Both the position numbers and the translations under genes were made by a program. From contig RAZB01000001.1 in assembly GCA_003612515.1 (NCBI GenBank), forward strand, positions 531,265-595,264: a stretch of DNA of 64,000 nt, written 5' to 3'. Of the stretch, positions 41,956 through 51,751 are shown piece after piece (position 1 is the stretch's first letter; each line of letters begins with the position of its first letter). The stretch comes from a bacterium D16-34. Lineage in GTDB: Bacteria; Actinomycetota; Coriobacteriia; Coriobacteriales; Eggerthellaceae. The notes beneath the pieces are model-generated. The model was given only the letters and a program-made list of their open reading frames with translations, searched no databases and was not told the DNA's origin.

Positions 41956-44623
41956 AGAGAGAGTCAACAAGTACGTGATACGTCAAAAGACGCGGCGGCA
42001 AACTGCTATTAACATCGGAGTAGTTGTTCTGGTGTTAAGTCTTGCTGCGCTTATTACCGGCCTTTCGTTGATTGTCGACTCCAAGCTGAATCAGTCCGCC
42101 GAGCAAACAGTGCTCACCTTTACCGAGCAGGCCGCTCAAAGTGCAGCAGATCGCATGGAGATTGTGGAAAACGCGCTTGAAGCATTTACGGTTCAAACCG
42201 ATGACCTGAACAAAGTTCAGCCGGCGCTTCAGCAGCTCAAAACACAGTTTCAGTTCACGAGCGTGGCATTTATCAATGCGCACAGGCAAGGCATAACTGC
42301 AAGTGGTGACCACTTCACGGTCGAAGACTTGAGCGTGCCTGAACTAGCGTTTGCTCAAAGCAAGGCAGCGCTCTCGTTGCCTTATGAAAGCGTAAGTGGC
42401 CAGCAGGTATGCCTCTGGCAGCAGCCGATGTATCTTGATGGCGAAAAGATAGGTGTGCTTTACGTTGAAATACCATTTGCCATGTTCGCGTTGGACGCCA
42501 ATCTAGACATGTTTGATGGTCGCGGTTATTTCGCATTGTTTGATCCGCATGGAGGAGCTATTCTAGTAGTCCCAGGCGAACAAACGCTGACGCCGCTTAT
42601 TGATGGCGAAAGTATTTATAGCTTCCTTGAAGATGCATCCCAGATTAGAAGTGCAGCCCTTGACCCAACTGCCACTACCTCTGAAATGCTTATGCGCCTT
42701 CGTATAGAGCGACAAGATGGCATTTCTCAGCTGGAACATGTGGTAGCAGAAGGCAAAAGTGGGGTGGTGGTAGCCTATGTTGATGGGCGTCCAAGCTATG
42801 TGGCGGTCTCACCCATAGATGCCGGGACAATTTATACGTGCTCCATTATCCCGTTCGATAACGTGCGTTCTGAAAGCGCAGTTATTACGAATATCTTTCA
42901 AGTCGTGTTTGCTATGTTGGTGGCCTGCGTGATTGCGGTGGCGGTTTTGCTTGTTATTGCCTACAGGAGCCGTTTGCGCGAACGCAACGTAATTATGATG
43001 AGTGACTTATATGATGCGCTTTCGGATGGCATAGATATCTCTCTTGGGCTTTATTGTCCGCAAGATCGGGCTATGACCTTGGTTTCAACGCATCGGCAAT
43101 TGTTGTTGGAATATCCGCTTGATGCATATTTGACTGACGAGACGCTGGCTTTGCGCACGGGTATTTCAGAAACAGGCGTTGAGCTTTTTAATCGTGTTCG
43201 CATAGGAGATATTTCCTATAAAGAAAGTGGCGAATTCTCTGCTCCGCGCGAACGAGGCGCCCAAACAGGTTGGATCAAATATGTTGTTATGCCGCTTGAA
43301 TATAACAGCAAGCCACAAGTACTTATTGTGCTCAATGATATTACCGTCGATAAAACCATTGAGTTTTCGCTTCGGGATGCTATGAATGCAGCCGAGAGCG
43401 CAAACCGTGCAAAATCGGAGTTTCTCTCACGTATGAGTCATGATATTCGCACACCCATGAATGCCATTATTGGCATGCTTCAAATTGCCAACGGCAGTAT
43501 AAACAACGAAAAGAAGTTGCGCGCTTGTTTGGCCAAAATTGATGTTGCGTCTAATCAGTTGCTCAATCTTATCAATGAGGTACTTGATTTTTCGAAGATT
43601 GAAAGCGGAACGTCTGCGCTCAACATTGAGCCGTTTAACTTGTCTGATTTAGTTAAAAGCGTTCGCGATGTGGTTGCGGTCCAGTGCGAACAACGCAATC
43701 AAACGTTTGAGGTTAAGTTTGACGCTCAAGCGTTTGATTGCTTTGTGGGCGATGGCGTGCGCTTGTCTCAAATGATGCTCAATTTGTTGTCGAATGCGGT
43801 TAAGTATACCCCCAAAGGAGGAACCATTCGCTTTGAGGTAAGCGTTGGGGCAGAAGAAGTACCTGGTCATAGGGAGATCACTATCGTTATTGCCGATAAC
43901 GGAATTGGCATGAGTGAGCAGTTCCAAGAGCATCTGTTTGAACCGTTTTCCATGGAGGGAAGATCAGGGTCGCAAGGTACTGGTTTGGGCATGTCCATTG
44001 TCAAAAACATTGTGACCATGATGGGCGGATCAATTTCAGTTCAGTCTGAGGTAGACAAAGGAACCACGTTTTCGGTCGTGCTTAATTTGCGCGTTGACCC
44101 TGACGTTTCCAATGCCCAGGCTGACAAAGTCGACGTTTGTGCCGAGGGTGCATCAGCGGAGGCGGCTGCATCAGCTTCGCCATCAGCTGCATCGGCGAAC
44201 GATAGCGTAGATGCTGTAGCGTCAGAGCAGCTACCGGGCGAAGACTTATGCGTGCTTATCGTGGAAGACAATGATCTCAATGCTGAAATTGCGGCCGAGC
44301 TACTCTCGCAGTATGGCTTTGATGTCGTGCGTACAGTCGATGGCGTTGAAGCACGCGATCTGTTTGCTCAATGTCCCGCTGGCTATTTCGATGTCATCTT
44401 GATGGATGTGCAAATGCCGCGCATGGATGGCTATGAGGCTACACGAGCAATTCGCAACCTTGATCATCCTGATGCTCAGACTATTCCTATTATCGCAATG
44501 AGTGCGAATGCCTTTTCTGAAGATGTGGCAGCTTCTCTTGAAAGTGGGATGAACGCGCACTTGTCAAAGCCGATTAGGATCAATGATGTGATTTCCACCA
44601 TTTTGCGTTTCACGAGGAATTAA
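41936..44623 (+). CDS. Membrane hybrid sensor histidine kinase
   Basis: 895 residues from ATG 41936 (or 882 from GTG 41975). A helix at about 22-44, an outer sensor domain (about 45-315, Cache-like in length and in the LWQQPMYLDGEKIGVLYVEI pattern) and a second helix (about 317-342) are followed by a cytoplasmic PAS-like segment. The H-box RMSHDIRTPMNAI has H502. The ATPase domain has NLLSNAVKYT, DNGIGMS and GTGLGMSI. An Ala/Ser-rich linker leads to a receiver with D824 in LMDVQMP. The phosphate must pass to an unlinked partner. It is likely translationally tied to the short leader frame upstream. Confidence 0.92.
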   Translation: MRAEPTKERVNKYVIRQKTRRQTAINIGVVVLVLSLAALITGLSLIVDSKLNQSAEQTVLTFTEQAAQSAADRMEIVENALEAFTVQTDDLNKVQPALQQLKTQFQFTSVAFINAHRQGITASGDHFTVEDLSVPELAFAQSKAALSLPYESVSGQQVCLWQQPMYLDGEKIGVLYVEIPFAMFALDANLDMFDGRGYFALFDPHGGAILVVPGEQTLTPLIDGESIYSFLEDASQIRSAALDPTATTSEMLMRLRIERQDGISQLEHVVAEGKSGVVVAYVDGRPSYVAVSPIDAGTIYTCSIIPFDNVRSESAVITNIFQVVFAMLVACVIAVAVLLVIAYRSRLRERNVIMMSDLYDALSDGIDISLGLYCPQDRAMTLVSTHRQLLLEYPLDAYLTDETLALRTGISETGVELFNRVRIGDISYKESGEFSAPRERGAQTGWIKYVVMPLEYNSKPQVLIVLNDITVDKTIEFSLRDAMNAAESANRAKSEFLSRMSHDIRTPMNAIIGMLQIANGSINNEKKLRACLAKIDVASNQLLNLINEVLDFSKIESGTSALNIEPFNLSDLVKSVRDVVAVQCEQRNQTFEVKFDAQAFDCFVGDGVRLSQMMLNLLSNAVKYTPKGGTIRFEVSVGAEEVPGHREITIVIADNGIGMSEQFQEHLFEPFSMEGRSGSQGTGLGMSIVKNIVTMMGGSISVQSEVDKGTTFSVVLNLRVDPDVSNAQADKVDVCAEGASAEAAASASPSAASANDSVDAVASEQLPGEDLCVLIVEDNDLNAEIAAELLSQYGFDVVRTVDGVEARDLFAQCPAGYFDVILMDVQMPRMDGYEATRAIRNLDHPDAQTIPIIAMSANAFSEDVAASLESGMNAHLSKPIRINDVISTILRFTRN

Positions 44624-44721
44624 GCACACAGCGCGCTGGTGCGTTATACTGGTCAGACTATCAAAAAGCTTATGCTAATCATGTGGTTTGAGTGCCCATG
44701 TGTCACAAGAAGGAGCTCATC

Positions 44722-46011
44722 ATGCTTGATATCCGCTTTGTTCGCGAAAACCAAGAGGCCGTTGCGCAGGCTATGAAGAACAGAAATGCCTCCTGGGATG
44801 CGGCGCGCTTTACCGAGCTTGACGAGAAGCGTCGTGCGGTAATTGCGAAAGAAGAGTCTTTGCAGGCAGAGCGCAACGCAGCGTCGAAATCCATTGGCAA
44901 GATGATGGCCGAGGGAAATCAGGCTGAGGCTGAAGCTGCTAAAGAGCGAGTTCGTGCTATCAACGACGAAATTGCAACATTTAGTGCTGAGCGTGATGCG
45001 GTAGAGGCAGAATTAAACCAGATGCTTTTGTCTACGCCGAATATGCCTGCTGATACGACACCCATTGGTGCTGATGAGAATGATAACCCTGAGGTTCGCC
45101 GTTGGGGAACTCCGCGAGACTTTGCCGCAGAAGGGTTTGATCCGCAAGCCCACTGGGATTTAGGTCCAGCTTTGGGCATGATTGATTTTGAACGCGCAGT
45201 TAAGTTGGCTGCAAGCCGTTTCATTTTGCTCGGTGGCCAAGGTGCACGTCTTGAGCGAGCTCTTATTAACTTCATGGCTGACACGCATACTTCGCGCGGA
45301 TACAAAGAGTGGTGGTGCCCGGCTATGGCTAACGCCGAAACACTCACCGGCACCGGACAGTTGCCGAAGTTCGAGGAAGACTTGTTTAAGACGCGCGAGG
45401 GTCTGTACCTCATTCCAACGGCTGAAGTGCAGCTGACCAATATTCACGCTGGCGAAGTGTTGGATGCTGAGCAGTTGCCGCTGAAGTATTGTGCATTCAC
45501 GCCGTGCTTCCGCGAAGAGGCAGGATCTGCTGGTCGCGATACGCGTGGTCTCATTCGCGTGCACCAGTTCGACAAAGTCGAGATGGTCAAGTATGCGAAA
45601 CCCGAAGAGAGCTATGACGATCTTGAGAGCATGGTTGAGGACGCTGAGAATATCTTGCAATTGCTCGGTTTGCCCTATCGCGTGATTTCGCTGTGCACCG
45701 GCGACATCGGATTTTCTGCAGCGAAGACCTATGACCTGGAAGTTTGGCTGCCAAGCTATAACAACTACAAAGAGATTTCTTCGTGCTCGAACTGCACGGA
45801 TTTCCAAGCGCGTCGCGCAAATATCAAGTATCGCGATCCGGAGAACTTCAAAGGCACGCGTTATTTGCATACGCTTAATGGCTCGGGCTTGGCAGTGGGT
45901 CGCACCATGGCTGCCATTATGGAAAACTATCAGCAGCCTGACGGTTCCATTAAGGTTCCGGATGTCTTAGTGCCTTACATGGGAGGCCTGGAAGTTATTA
46001 CCGCCGAATAG
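44722..46011 (+). CDS. serS: Seryl-tRNA synthetase
   Basis: 429 residues, standard length. AAGGAGC precedes ATG 44722. The N-terminal [21 protein letters not shown] and following coiled coil bind tRNA-Ser. The class II core has motif 2 ([21 protein letters not shown]) and motif 3 ([18 protein letters not shown]). It charges tRNA-Ser in the cytoplasm. TATACT at 44645-44650 is a possible -10. I see no T-box in the roughly 100-bp leader. Confidence 0.98.
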   Translation: MLDIRFVRENQEAVAQAMKNRNASWDAARFTELDEKRRAVIAKEESLQAERNAASKSIGKMMAEGNQAEAEAAKERVRAINDEIATFSAERDAVEAELNQMLLSTPNMPADTTPIGADENDNPEVRRWGTPRDFAAEGFDPQAHWDLGPALGMIDFERAVKLAASRFILLGGQGARLERALINFMADTHTSRGYKEWWCPAMANAETLTGTGQLPKFEEDLFKTREGLYLIPTAEVQLTNIHAGEVLDAEQLPLKYCAFTPCFREEAGSAGRDTRGLIRVHQFDKVEMVKYAKPEESYDDLESMVEDAENILQLLGLPYRVISLCTGDIGFSAAKTYDLEVWLPSYNNYKEISSCSNCTDFQARRANIKYRDPENFKGTRYLHTLNGSGLAVGRTMAAIMENYQQPDGSIKVPDVLVPYMGGLEVITAE

Positions 46012-46046
46012 TATTATTCTCGAAGGCAGAGCCGGGGAGCTACGTC

Positions 46047-46913
46047 GTGGTTACGAAGCGAAAAGCATCAGCCACACAACCGAAAAAAACCAAGGGCACC
46101 TCTGCGAAAGGTGCCCAAGCCCCTTTGCGCCCAGCAACGCCTGCGAGCCCTGCGTCTTCCGCGCGCCAAGCGCCTTCTGCACCTCAAACGTCTCCTTCTC
46201 GCCCAGCACCACCCGCGAGCCAAACTCCGCCCGTGAGCGCACCCGTGCGCCCAACGCCGCCGATGCGACCGGTGGTGTCCGCCTCTGCTGCACGCGCACA
46301 ATCGCAAAAAGCCGCTCCTACCGGCAAGCGCGTATTGCCAGCTAAGCCTGCAAAGCAGCTTCGCCGACGCCGTAAGTGGCCATGGGTTGTGGGAGCAATC
46401 TTGGTGGTTCTTATTGTGGCGGTCGGTCTGTTTTCGTGGAATAGATGGTATCGCTATGATGACGCGCAAGACTTTTTGGGGGATTGGCTGGCCAACGACA
46501 CCACAAGCCTTGTGGTTATTGATGGCGAGACCATTCGCATTGCCGATGACGTGGCATATGACTATACCATTGACTCTTTTGCCAAAACTATTTCCTATTC
46601 GTTTGGCAGCATGAAGGGCAGCGGACGCTATTGGTTTAGCGAAGACCGCCAGCAGCTCGTCATTACCGATGGAGGCAACTACAACGCGCTTACCACGCTC
46701 ATTGACGATGTGTCATACGACGTTGAACAGCTCAAACGCCGCATTCTTGGGCAAACGCCGCTCACGGTTGAGCCAACGGCAGGATCTACGCTGCTTTCTC
46801 GCGAAGGCGCAGATCAGGGTCAGCTGCCTACAAGACCAACTCATGATGAAGAACCTGAATCAGATGAGGCAGCAGAAGATGGGGCGATAGATGGCGAAGC
46901 AGCCACCCAATGA
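46047..46913 (+). CDS. Membrane-anchored protein with Pro/Ala-rich basic N-terminus
   Basis: 288 residues from GTG 46047, with GGGGAG seven bases upstream. Residues 1-108 are cytoplasmic, basic and Pro/Ala-rich. One helix spans about 112-133. An outer domain of about 100 residues (FLGDWLANDTTSLVVIDGETIRI through YWFSEDRQQLVITD) resembles small lipocalin-like or beta-sandwich lipoprotein domains. The tail is acidic. Its end overlaps the next gene by 23 bases. Function unknown. Confidence 0.75.
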   Translation: MVTKRKASATQPKKTKGTSAKGAQAPLRPATPASPASSARQAPSAPQTSPSRPAPPASQTPPVSAPVRPTPPMRPVVSASAARAQSQKAAPTGKRVLPAKPAKQLRRRRKWPWVVGAILVVLIVAVGLFSWNRWYRYDDAQDFLGDWLANDTTSLVVIDGETIRIADDVAYDYTIDSFAKTISYSFGSMKGSGRYWFSEDRQQLVITDGGNYNALTTLIDDVSYDVEQLKRRILGQTPLTVEPTAGSTLLSREGADQGQLPTRPTHDEEPESDEAAEDGAIDGEAATQ

Positions 46914-47355
46914 CACGGCGTCACCCATTACGCTGACGCATGTGACGGTGTATGGAAGCCGCATTGAAGGGCAGCTTCGTTTCGCGCCCGATGCTCCGCG
47001 CACCTCTTCACCACGTTTGATCGAACAACTTGTGCGCACCTTTCCGCATATTGGTGACCACGCATGCGTAAACGAGTGTGGCGATCGGTTCGCTGATGTC
47101 ATGGAACACACCTCTTTGGCACATGTGCTCGAGCATATGGTGATTGATTTGCAGGTGCAAGCAGCAAGGCGAACATCGCAAAACTCTCAGCACGAAGCAG
47201 CCTTTGTGGGCACCACGGAATGGATAGACAAAAACGCAGGTCTTGCGTGTGTTCGTGTCAGCTTTAAAGATGATTTGGTTGCGCTTGCTGCTTTTCGACA
47301 AGCAATTGAGTTACTTAATAACCTGGTGCAAGTTGTTGAACAAGAACATGTTTGA
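46891..47355 (+). CDS. Stand-alone homologue of the cyanophycin-synthetase N-terminal domain
   Basis: 154 residues. The segment SLAHVLEHMVIDLQVQA matches the pattern of the CphA N-domain, and the protein ends after that domain: the ATP-grasp and Mur-ligase domains of CphA are absent. HVLEH (78-82) has the HxxEH arrangement of inverted zinc-peptidase sites, and the CphA N-domain has been described as able to cut cyanophycin. GGGGCGAT supports ATG 46891; the start is inside the upstream gene, so it is coupled to a membrane protein. Activity is inferred. It might instead be a non-enzymatic relic. Confidence 0.6.
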   Translation: MAKQPPNDTASPITLTHVTVYGSRIEGQLRFAPDAPRTSSPRLIEQLVRTFPHIGDHACVNECGDRFADVMEHTSLAHVLEHMVIDLQVQAARRTSQNSQHEAAFVGTTEWIDKNAGLACVRVSFKDDLVALAAFRQAIELLNNLVQVVEQEHV

Positions 47356-47475
47356 GCCGCACGTGTGAAAACATACGCGTAAAAGAGGCGCTTTGTGCAC
47401 CAGCGTGTCATTTCCAAAGATGTCACTTAAGCTACTATTCGCCTGCAAACTCCTCAAACAACCTCTATAACATGC

Positions 47476-47488
47476 TATGCTATCGAAA
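47476..47488 (+). promoter_or_regulatory. -10 box placed for a leaderless aminotransferase mRNA
   Basis: TATGCT at 47476-47481 ends six bases before ATG 47488. There is no purine-rich ribosome site in the preceding 25 bases. The -35 is not clear. Confidence 0.5.
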
Positions 47489-48771
47489 TGACTACAGCAC
47501 ATCTCATATTCGACACCACTGAAGACAAGATTGCCACGCGCGTTAAAAAGATGCGATCATCGGCAGTCCGTGATCTGTTTGCGGCTGCAACTCGCGCTGA
47601 TGTGATCTCGCTTTCCGGTGGCATGCCCGATGTTTCACTTTTGCCAAAAAGCTCAATTGAGCTGGCAGTACGCGCCGCTTGCAACGATGATCGGGCAGTT
47701 GCATTGCAATATGGCGGCACGGATGGACGCAAAGAGACGCGTCAGGTTTTCTGTGACATGATGCGCGATATTGGCATTCGCGTGAAGCCAGAACAAATCC
47801 TGATCACGTCAGGTGCGCAAGAGGCACTTGATCTGTTAGCTAAGGCGTTCATTGATCCTGACGACATTATTTTGGCGGAAGGTCCTACCTATTTAGGTGC
47901 GCTTCAGGCGTTTTCGGCATATGAGCCGGATATTCGCTGCATTCCTTTCGATGAGGACGGCATGCGCATGGATCTGCTCGAACAAGAGCTCCAAAAAATT
48001 GGCAAGAATAATCCGCGTCTGAAGTTTCTCTACACTATTCCAAACTTCCAAAACCCTGGTGGCGTGACCTTGTCGCATGAGCGTCGTCAGCGCCTGATTG
48101 AACTTGCGCATGAGTATGGGTTTATGGTTGTTGAGGATGACCCGTACGGGCGCCTTCGCTATGATGGCGGCCATATGGTTCCGTTGAAAGCCATGGATGA
48201 CCAGGTAATTTATTTGGGAACCATCTCGAAGGTGTTTGCGCCTGGTTTGCGTACTGGTTGGATTGCGGCGCCGGCAGATGTGTTCAAGCGCGTTAACTTG
48301 GTAAAGCAAGGTACAGATTTGTGCGGAAGCTCGTTTGATCAGGTTGTTGTTGAGCATTACTTCACCGATACGCCCTGGCAAAAAACCTTGCAGAAGTTTG
48401 TGGAGACCTACCGCGTTCGCCGTGACGCTATGCTTTCGGCGCTCGAGGAATATTTCCCGCCAGAGGCATCGTGGACGCATCCCGAAGGCGGCTTCTTTGT
48501 GTGGGTGACCCTCCCGGATTATTTCGACACCGGTCAGTTGCTCAACGAAGCGTTAGAAGCGGGCGTGACATTTGTGCCAGGGGACAGTTTTTACCCGGCT
48601 GCAAGTGGCGGCAAGAGCTCCATGCGCATCAACTTTAGTTATGAATCACCAGAAAACATTCGCGAAGCAATCCGCCGATTAGCTGACGTAATTCAAGATC
48701 GAATGGAATTGTATCGCGCGTTTATCGCTGCTGGTGCGCTTTCGTCTGGTGACGAACGTGTGACCGAGTAG
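47488..48771 (+). CDS. PLP-dependent aminotransferase, fold type I (2-aminoadipate-transaminase/MocR-like)
   Basis: 427 residues. SLSGGMPDVSLLP, YGGTDGRKETR, ITSGAQEALDLLAKAF, PNFQNPGGVTLS, VVEDDPYGRLRYDG and the PLP lysine K248 in GTISKVFAPGLRTGW mark the class I/II enzymes related to KAT and 2-aminoadipate transaminase. It lacks the GntR head of MocR regulators. It transfers amino groups between amino acids and 2-oxo acids; the exact substrate is uncertain. It lies 21 bp before ddl. Confidence 0.93.
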   Translation: MTTAHLIFDTTEDKIATRVKKMRSSAVRDLFAAATRADVISLSGGMPDVSLLPKSSIELAVRAACNDDRAVALQYGGTDGRKETRQVFCDMMRDIGIRVKPEQILITSGAQEALDLLAKAFIDPDDIILAEGPTYLGALQAFSAYEPDIRCIPFDEDGMRMDLLEQELQKIGKNNPRLKFLYTIPNFQNPGGVTLSHERRQRLIELAHEYGFMVVEDDPYGRLRYDGGHMVPLKAMDDQVIYLGTISKVFAPGLRTGWIAAPADVFKRVNLVKQGTDLCGSSFDQVVVEHYFTDTPWQKTLQKFVETYRVRRDAMLSALEEYFPPEASWTHPEGGFFVWVTLPDYFDTGQLLNEALEAGVTFVPGDSFYPAASGGKSSMRINFSYESPENIREAIRRLADVIQDRMELYRAFIAAGALSSGDERVTE

Positions 48772-48792
48772 TTTGTTCGAAAGGAATATCGA

Positions 48793-49782
48793 ATGGGTTT
48801 GAAAGTTGCCGTATTGATGGGTGGCGCGTCATATGAGCGCGAGTTCTCGCTGGCAAGTGGCAAAAACGTGTGTGCTGCACTTGAAGAGGCGGGACATAAG
48901 GTTGTTCCTTTGGACACCACGGCTGATTTCGTTCCCACGCTTCGCTCTGAGCGCCCTGATGTGTGCTATAGCGCACTGCATGGCAAGCATGGCGAAGATG
49001 GAACCATTCAAAGTTTGTTAGAGTTTTTGGACATTCCTTTTGTAGGCTCGCCTGCATCAGTTTGCCAGCGCGCGTGGAATAAAGATTCCATGCATTCTGA
49101 AATGGCAACGTATCGAGCAATTACGGGTGAGGCACCCATTGCCTCTTGGCCTCAAGGCATTTATTTAGCGCGCGACGCGTTTAAGAATATGGGCGCTGCA
49201 ACTGCACTTGATCTTGTTCCCGAGCGTGTCATTGGCGGTTTTCCGGTGTGCGTAAAGCCAGCTCATGGCGGATCTGCTTTGGGCGTGCATCGCGTTGATA
49301 GCGCAGATGAGCTCGGAGACGCGGTTTTGGATGCGCTGTCATATGATAGTGCGGTTGTTATCGAGCAGTGGGTTGAAGGTGTCGAAATTGCAGTATCGGT
49401 GCTCGGTACCGGCTGGGATGCCTATGCGCTGCCGCCCGTTGAGATTGTCAAGAAAGCCGATATGTATGATACCGATGCACGCATGAAGCCGGGCATGGTT
49501 GAGTATGTTGCACCAGTTCGCCTCGAATCGCTTTCGAATGATCCTTCTACGGCAGAAGGCATTCGCGCCGAAATTGAGCGTGCTGCTCTTGAAGTATATC
49601 GAGCATATAACGTAAAAGATTTAGCTCGAATTGACCTGATTTGGGATGGCGCTCAAGCGCGTGTGTTTGAGGTGAACATCTCTCCGGGCATGGCGGAAAA
49701 TTCGCTCTTCCCGCTTGCGTGTCAGGCGGCAGGGCTTTCGCTATCGGCGGTATTAAACGAGCTTGTGGAGCAATACGCATAA
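48793..49782 (+). CDS. ddl: D-alanine--D-alanine ligase
   Basis: 329 residues, typical length. VLMGGASYEREFSLASG and LHGKHGEDGTIQSLLE form the N-terminal domain. The ATP-grasp part has VCVKPAHGGSALGV, VIEQWVEGVEIAVSVL and ARIDLIWDGAQARVFEVNISPGM, with the metal-binding Glu/Asn. It makes D-Ala-D-Ala for peptidoglycan precursors. The gap to the aminotransferase is 21 bp with AAAGGAAT before the ATG, so an operon is likely. Confidence 0.95.
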   Translation: MGLKVAVLMGGASYEREFSLASGKNVCAALEEAGHKVVPLDTTADFVPTLRSERPDVCYSALHGKHGEDGTIQSLLEFLDIPFVGSPASVCQRAWNKDSMHSEMATYRAITGEAPIASWPQGIYLARDAFKNMGAATALDLVPERVIGGFPVCVKPAHGGSALGVHRVDSADELGDAVLDALSYDSAVVIEQWVEGVEIAVSVLGTGWDAYALPPVEIVKKADMYDTDARMKPGMVEYVAPVRLESLSNDPSTAEGIRAEIERAALEVYRAYNVKDLARIDLIWDGAQARVFEVNISPGMAENSLFPLACQAAGLSLSAVLNELVEQYA

Positions 49783-49838
49783 AGCAAGAGCTCCTGGTCA
49801 ACCGCTTAAGGTTGCAACTTTAAGGTAGATGATGCCTC

Positions 49839-50462
49839 ATGGCATTCTTTAGTAAAGATACCGCGCGCAAAGCGCCAACATTCAAGCAGATGCTTGATCA
49901 GGAAGACGACCCAAAAGTTGCCATAGACAACTATTTAGTCAGCCTCTATACCACATTGCAAAGCATTCACCAGGATGCTGAAGCAGCGCTTGCCTTGACA
50001 CAGGTGCGCAAGCGTGAGTGCGAGGAAAATGCTGCTCAAATTGATCGCTTTGAGAGCTTGGCGAAAAAGGCGCTGGCGGCAGGTAACGAAGATGACGCGC
50101 GTGTTTTTGTAACCAAAAAGCAGGAGCTTGAAGCGCAGCGCGAAGAGCTGAATCAAGACTTTAAAGAGGCGCAAAAAACCTCTGATACGCTGAGTGATTT
50201 ACATGACGAAATTGCCGAACACATTGAAGCGCTTAAAGATCGCAAAGAGGACTTGTTGTTAAAGTTGCTCGAGGCGAATGCTCGCACGCAAGCGAGCGGC
50301 GCGGCAGACGAGCAGAATCAAAATGCTCGTTCTGCATTAGATGCGTTTAAGCAGATAGATGACGAGACCACAAATCTCATAGATAAAGCGCATGCCCTCG
50401 CTCTGTTGAATGAGGGTAAATCGCTTCAGCTCGAACAGTTTGAGCAAAAATACGCCACATAA
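49839..50462 (+). CDS. PspA/IM30-family protein, first copy
   Basis: 207 residues, almost entirely coiled coil. DEDDPKVAIDNYLVSLYTTLQSIHQDAE-type and KALAAGNEDDARVFVTKKQELEAQ segments match the PspA/IM30 pattern and align with the second copy at 51752 (AALQAGEEDDARTFLTKKQE). The N-terminal membrane helix is weaker than in the second copy. It is first in a three-gene operon. PspA proteins coat and protect the inner membrane under stress. Confidence 0.85.
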   Translation: MAFFSKDTARKAPTFKQMLDQEDDPKVAIDNYLVSLYTTLQSIHQDAEAALALTQVRKRECEENAAQIDRFESLAKKALAAGNEDDARVFVTKKQELEAQREELNQDFKEAQKTSDTLSDLHDEIAEHIEALKDRKEDLLLKLLEANARTQASGAADEQNQNARSALDAFKQIDDETTNLIDKAHALALLNEGKSLQLEQFEQKYAT

Positions 50463-50480
50463 CGGCGATGGGAGCTACAA

Positions 50481-51725
50481 ATGGGTAGATCAGGTGGACC
50501 AAGTGGTGGTCGCAGTGGTGGTCGCAGCGGCGGCAGTTTTTCTGGCGGCGGACGAAGTGGCGGCGGTTTTTTCGGCAACAACAAAGGTCGAAGCTTGTTT
50601 TCAGGCGGCCGGAGCGCAAGCGGCGGGCGGAGTAATCGCGGCGACGATTATTCAGGAAGGCGACGTTACGTAGGTGGCGGTTCTTCATTTCTGCCATTTT
50701 TGCCATTCCTTATAAACTCATCGCGACGCGGTGCGCAGCAGCAGGTTATCCCGCCACCTCCAAACGTTACGCAAACTCCAACGCCAACAGCGCAAATGCC
50801 TGATGGAACGGCATTTTCTGACGGCGTTTCGCCAAACAGCTCGCCGGTTTCAACAAACACCTCGCCAGCTACACCAGGCACCTCGCAGACTACACAAAGC
50901 ACCTCGCCGACTTCGCCCAATAACTCAAATGGGCCGGTGCCTTTTAAGCCGCAAAGTGGCATGACAAAAACGATGCGACTCATTATGATTGCTGCCGTTG
51001 TGGTGCTTGCGGTGGGCTTTTTTGGCCTGCTTGCCACAGGGAACTCCGACACCGTTGAAAACACCATTGAGCGGACGCCCCTTGAGCCCGGTGCGGTTAC
51101 AGAGACAGGCTACTATGAGGATCTTGCTGGAGATTGGATTCAACAGCGGGCGAGCTTAGAGAATGGTCTTCGCTACTTTTATGACAAAACGGGCGTGCAA
51201 CCGTTCGTCATTATTTTGCCGAACGGGCAAACAAGCAGTAGCAAACAGCTGACCGAATTTGCGCAAGAGGCCTATGGTGAGCTCTTTAGTGACGAGGGGC
51301 ATTTTCTGCTTGTCTTTTGCGATCAAAACGATGGCACCTATGTGTGCGCATATGCGCTTGGAACGCAGGCTCGCACGGTAATGGATCCGCAGGCCATAGG
51401 CGTATTAGAGCAGAATTTGGAAAAGAACTACCTCGATTATAGTCTCTCTGAAGAGCAGATCTTCTCTAATACTTTTGCAGAAACCGCCAACCAGATCATG
51501 CAAGTTCACAGCGCACCAAGCGGCAGAATTGGTTACGTGATTGCAATCTTGGTTGCAGGTGTAGTGATATGTGTGATTGTTATAATCAGCAATAAGAAGA
51601 AAAAACAAGCGCTCGAAGAACAACAACGCAAGCAAATATTGGATGCCATAGACCAGCCACTTGAAAAATTTAGCGATAAGGAGGTAGAAGAGCTGGCCAG
51701 TAAGTACGAAAGTGCTGACAAATAA
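50481..51725 (+). CDS. Membrane protein with Gly/Arg/Ser-rich head and TPM (TLP18.3/MOLO1) domain
   Basis: 414 residues. Residues 1-65 are GGRSGG-type repeats. A Pro/Thr/Ser-rich stretch follows, then a helix at about 166-185, an outer domain of about 150 residues, a second helix (about 351-372) and a Lys-rich tail. The outer domain (WIQQRASLENGLRYFYDKTGVQPFVIILPNG, then GHFLLVFCDQNDGTYVCAYALG) matches the TPM/Psb32 fold. TPM proteins recur beside PspA genes. It lies between two PspA paralogues, with 18- and 26-bp gaps, and is probably their membrane partner. Confidence 0.85.
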   Translation: MGRSGGPSGGRSGGRSGGSFSGGGRSGGGFFGNNKGRSLFSGGRSASGGRSNRGDDYSGRRRYVGGGSSFLPFLPFLINSSRRGAQQQVIPPPPNVTQTPTPTAQMPDGTAFSDGVSPNSSPVSTNTSPATPGTSQTTQSTSPTSPNNSNGPVPFKPQSGMTKTMRLIMIAAVVVLAVGFFGLLATGNSDTVENTIERTPLEPGAVTETGYYEDLAGDWIQQRASLENGLRYFYDKTGVQPFVIILPNGQTSSSKQLTEFAQEAYGELFSDEGHFLLVFCDQNDGTYVCAYALGTQARTVMDPQAIGVLEQNLEKNYLDYSLSEEQIFSNTFAETANQIMQVHSAPSGRIGYVIAILVAGVVICVIVIISNKKKKQALEEQQRKQILDAIDQPLEKFSDKEVEELASKYESADK

Positions 51726-51751
51726 ACTTATTTTAGGTTAGGAGACCCACC

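Noticed and set aside
44624..44721. T-box or other riboswitch ahead of serS
   Set aside because: The leader is under 100 bp, with no specifier-loop structure or antiterminator pair.
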